A stretch of 5,100 nucleotides of DNA, taken from Actinomycetes bacterium (GTDB taxonomy: Bacteria > Actinomycetota > Actinomycetes > Streptosporangiales > Streptosporangiaceae). The stretch lies in NCBI GenBank assembly GCA_025964635.1, contig JAOPYP010000713.1, forward strand, positions 1-5,100, read 5' to 3'. Below, piece after piece: positions 4,393 through 5,100 of the stretch. Each line of letters begins with the position of its first letter. The first letter of the stretch is position 1. The position numbers were made by a program, and so were the translations under genes. The notes beneath the pieces were generated by a model. It saw nothing but the letters and a program-made list of their open reading frames with translations, made no database searches and was not told the DNA's origin.

Positions 4393-5100
4393 GTGTCCGA
4401 GCCGGCCGCCGGTGACCCGCCCCCTGCCGGAGCGCCGCAGGTTCCGCTGAGCACGATCGCCCGTGAATGGGGCCGGATCGGCTGCATCGGGTTCGGCGGC
4501 CCGCCCGCGCACATCGCGCTGCTGCGCAGGCTCTGCGTGGACGACCGGCGCTGGCTGCCGCCCGCTGACTTCGAGGACGGGCTGGCCGCCTGCAACCTGC
4601 TCCCCGGCCCGGCCTCGACCCAGCTGGCCATCTTCTGCGCCTGGCGGCTGCGCGGGCCGGCCGGGGCGGTTCTGGGCGGGGTCTGCTTCATCGTCCCCGG
4701 GCTGGTGATCATCCTCGGGCTCGCGGCCCTCTTCCTGGCGCCCCGTCCGGTGGGCTGGATCGCCGGGGCCGCGGCCGGGGCGGGCGCGGCCGTGCCCGCG
4801 GTGGCCGTGGCCGCCGCGGCGGGCCTCATCCCCGCGAGCTGGCGGCGGGCCGGTACGGCGCCAGCCGGTGGTTCGCCGGGTGGTGGTTCGCGGGGCGGCT
4901 CCGGGGCGGCTGGTTCCGGGGCGGCCGGCTCCCCGGGCCGCGAGAGGAAGCCGGGGACCCGCGCCGCGCACGGCCGCTGGATCGGCTACCTGGCGGCCGG
5001 CGGGGTGGCCGCCGCGACCATCGGTCCGTGGCTGGTGCTCGTCCTCGCCGCCTGCGGGCTGGCCGAGGTCGCGGTGCGGGCCCAGCCGGGGCGCGGGCCG
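4393..5100 (+). CDS. chrA: ChrA-type chromate transporter, N-terminal part (runs off right edge)
   Basis: The frame is open from the GTG at 4393 to the edge (236 residues). After a short Pro/Ala-rich leader comes the CHR-domain signature: WGRIGCIGFGGPPAHI (26-41, with FGGP at 34-37), then WLPPADFEDGLAACNLLPGPAST (54-76, with PGP at 71-73). Hydrophobic helices follow at about 79-150. CHR proteins are membrane transporters that export chromate, some coupled to proton flow; other actinobacterial members may have different substrates. A Gly/Ser-rich linker (about 154-195) leads into another hydrophobic segment (GYLAAGG to VLAAC). Full-length bidomain ChrA is about 400-450 residues, so roughly half is seen. 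I chose this GTG for its AAGGTGG site and TAAGGT box. It lies 33 bp after the HAD stop on the same strand, so the two may share transcripts. The family is confident; the substrate is not proven. Confidence 0.88.
   Translation, partial: MSEPAAGDPPPAGAPQVPLSTIAREWGRIGCIGFGGPPAHIALLRRLCVDDRRWLPPADFEDGLAACNLLPGPASTQLAIFCAWRLRGPAGAVLGGVCFIVPGLVIILGLAALFLAPRPVGWIAGAAAGAGAAVPAVAVAAAAGLIPASWRRAGTAPAGGSPGGGSRGGSGAAGSGAAGSPGRERKPGTRAAHGRWIGYLAAGGVAAATIGPWLVLVLAACGLAEVAVRAQPGRGP
4861..4938 (+). repeat. Gly/Ser-rich linker coding tract with a 15-bp GSGAA tandem repeat
   Basis: Within the chromate transporter gene, residues 157-182 are almost all Gly, Ser, Ala and Pro. The units at 4897-4911 and 4912-4926 both encode GSGAA and differ at only two third-position bases. 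The tract joins two membrane parts and is probably a flexible loop. Dense G-runs make it prone to slippage, and G-quadruplex formation is possible. Confidence 0.7.

Noticed and set aside
3334..4971. Long minus-strand frames (545 and 380 codons) opposite the HAD and chromate transporter genes
   Set aside because: They are antisense to two genes with clear motifs, cross the intergenic gap, and encode Arg/Gly/Pro-rich sequence with no domain.

Overview
This is a GC-rich window with strong G/C bias at third codon positions, GTG starts and an actinobacterial gene repertoire. It most likely comes from a filamentous actinomycete; the genus cannot be read from the sequence. Five protein genes are arranged as two divergent groups around an intergenic region of about 400 bp, part of which is strikingly AT-rich.

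Left group, minus strand, in transcription order: (1) a 672-residue STAND/NB-ARC-like ATPase that continues into a transmembrane helix and an unrecognised extracytoplasmic domain (3217 to 1199); (2) a secreted, C-terminally membrane-anchored DUF4397 protein (1077 to 226); (3) the N-terminus of a single-pass membrane or secreted protein that overlaps the DUF4397 stop codon by 4 bp (GTGA) and leaves the window at the left edge. By context this third gene may be a class F sortase. All three proteins contact the membrane or lie outside the cell, so the group looks like a cell-envelope module in which the STAND protein could couple an intracellular nucleotide switch to an outside domain. That role is inference.

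Right group, plus strand: (4) a HAD-superfamily protein whose nucleophile Asp is replaced by Asn and whose only credible start is an ATT codon behind a perfect GGAGG ribosome binding site (3619 to 4359); (5) the N-terminal 236 residues of a ChrA-type chromate transporter with a Gly/Ser-rich linker, running off the right edge (from 4393).

The intergenic region 3218-3618 holds candidate divergent promoters, a GTTCG-N3-CGAAC inverted repeat beside the STAND promoter, and a run of inverted repeats before the HAD gene. The most unusual points are the ATT start with the Asn-for-Asp change, the STAND-membrane-ectodomain fusion with its DUF4397 and sortase-like neighbours, a lone TTA codon near the STAND start, and an exact 30-bp tandem duplication that copies a stop/start junction. 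No RNA genes, insertion sequences, CRISPR arrays or convincing intrinsic terminators were seen.
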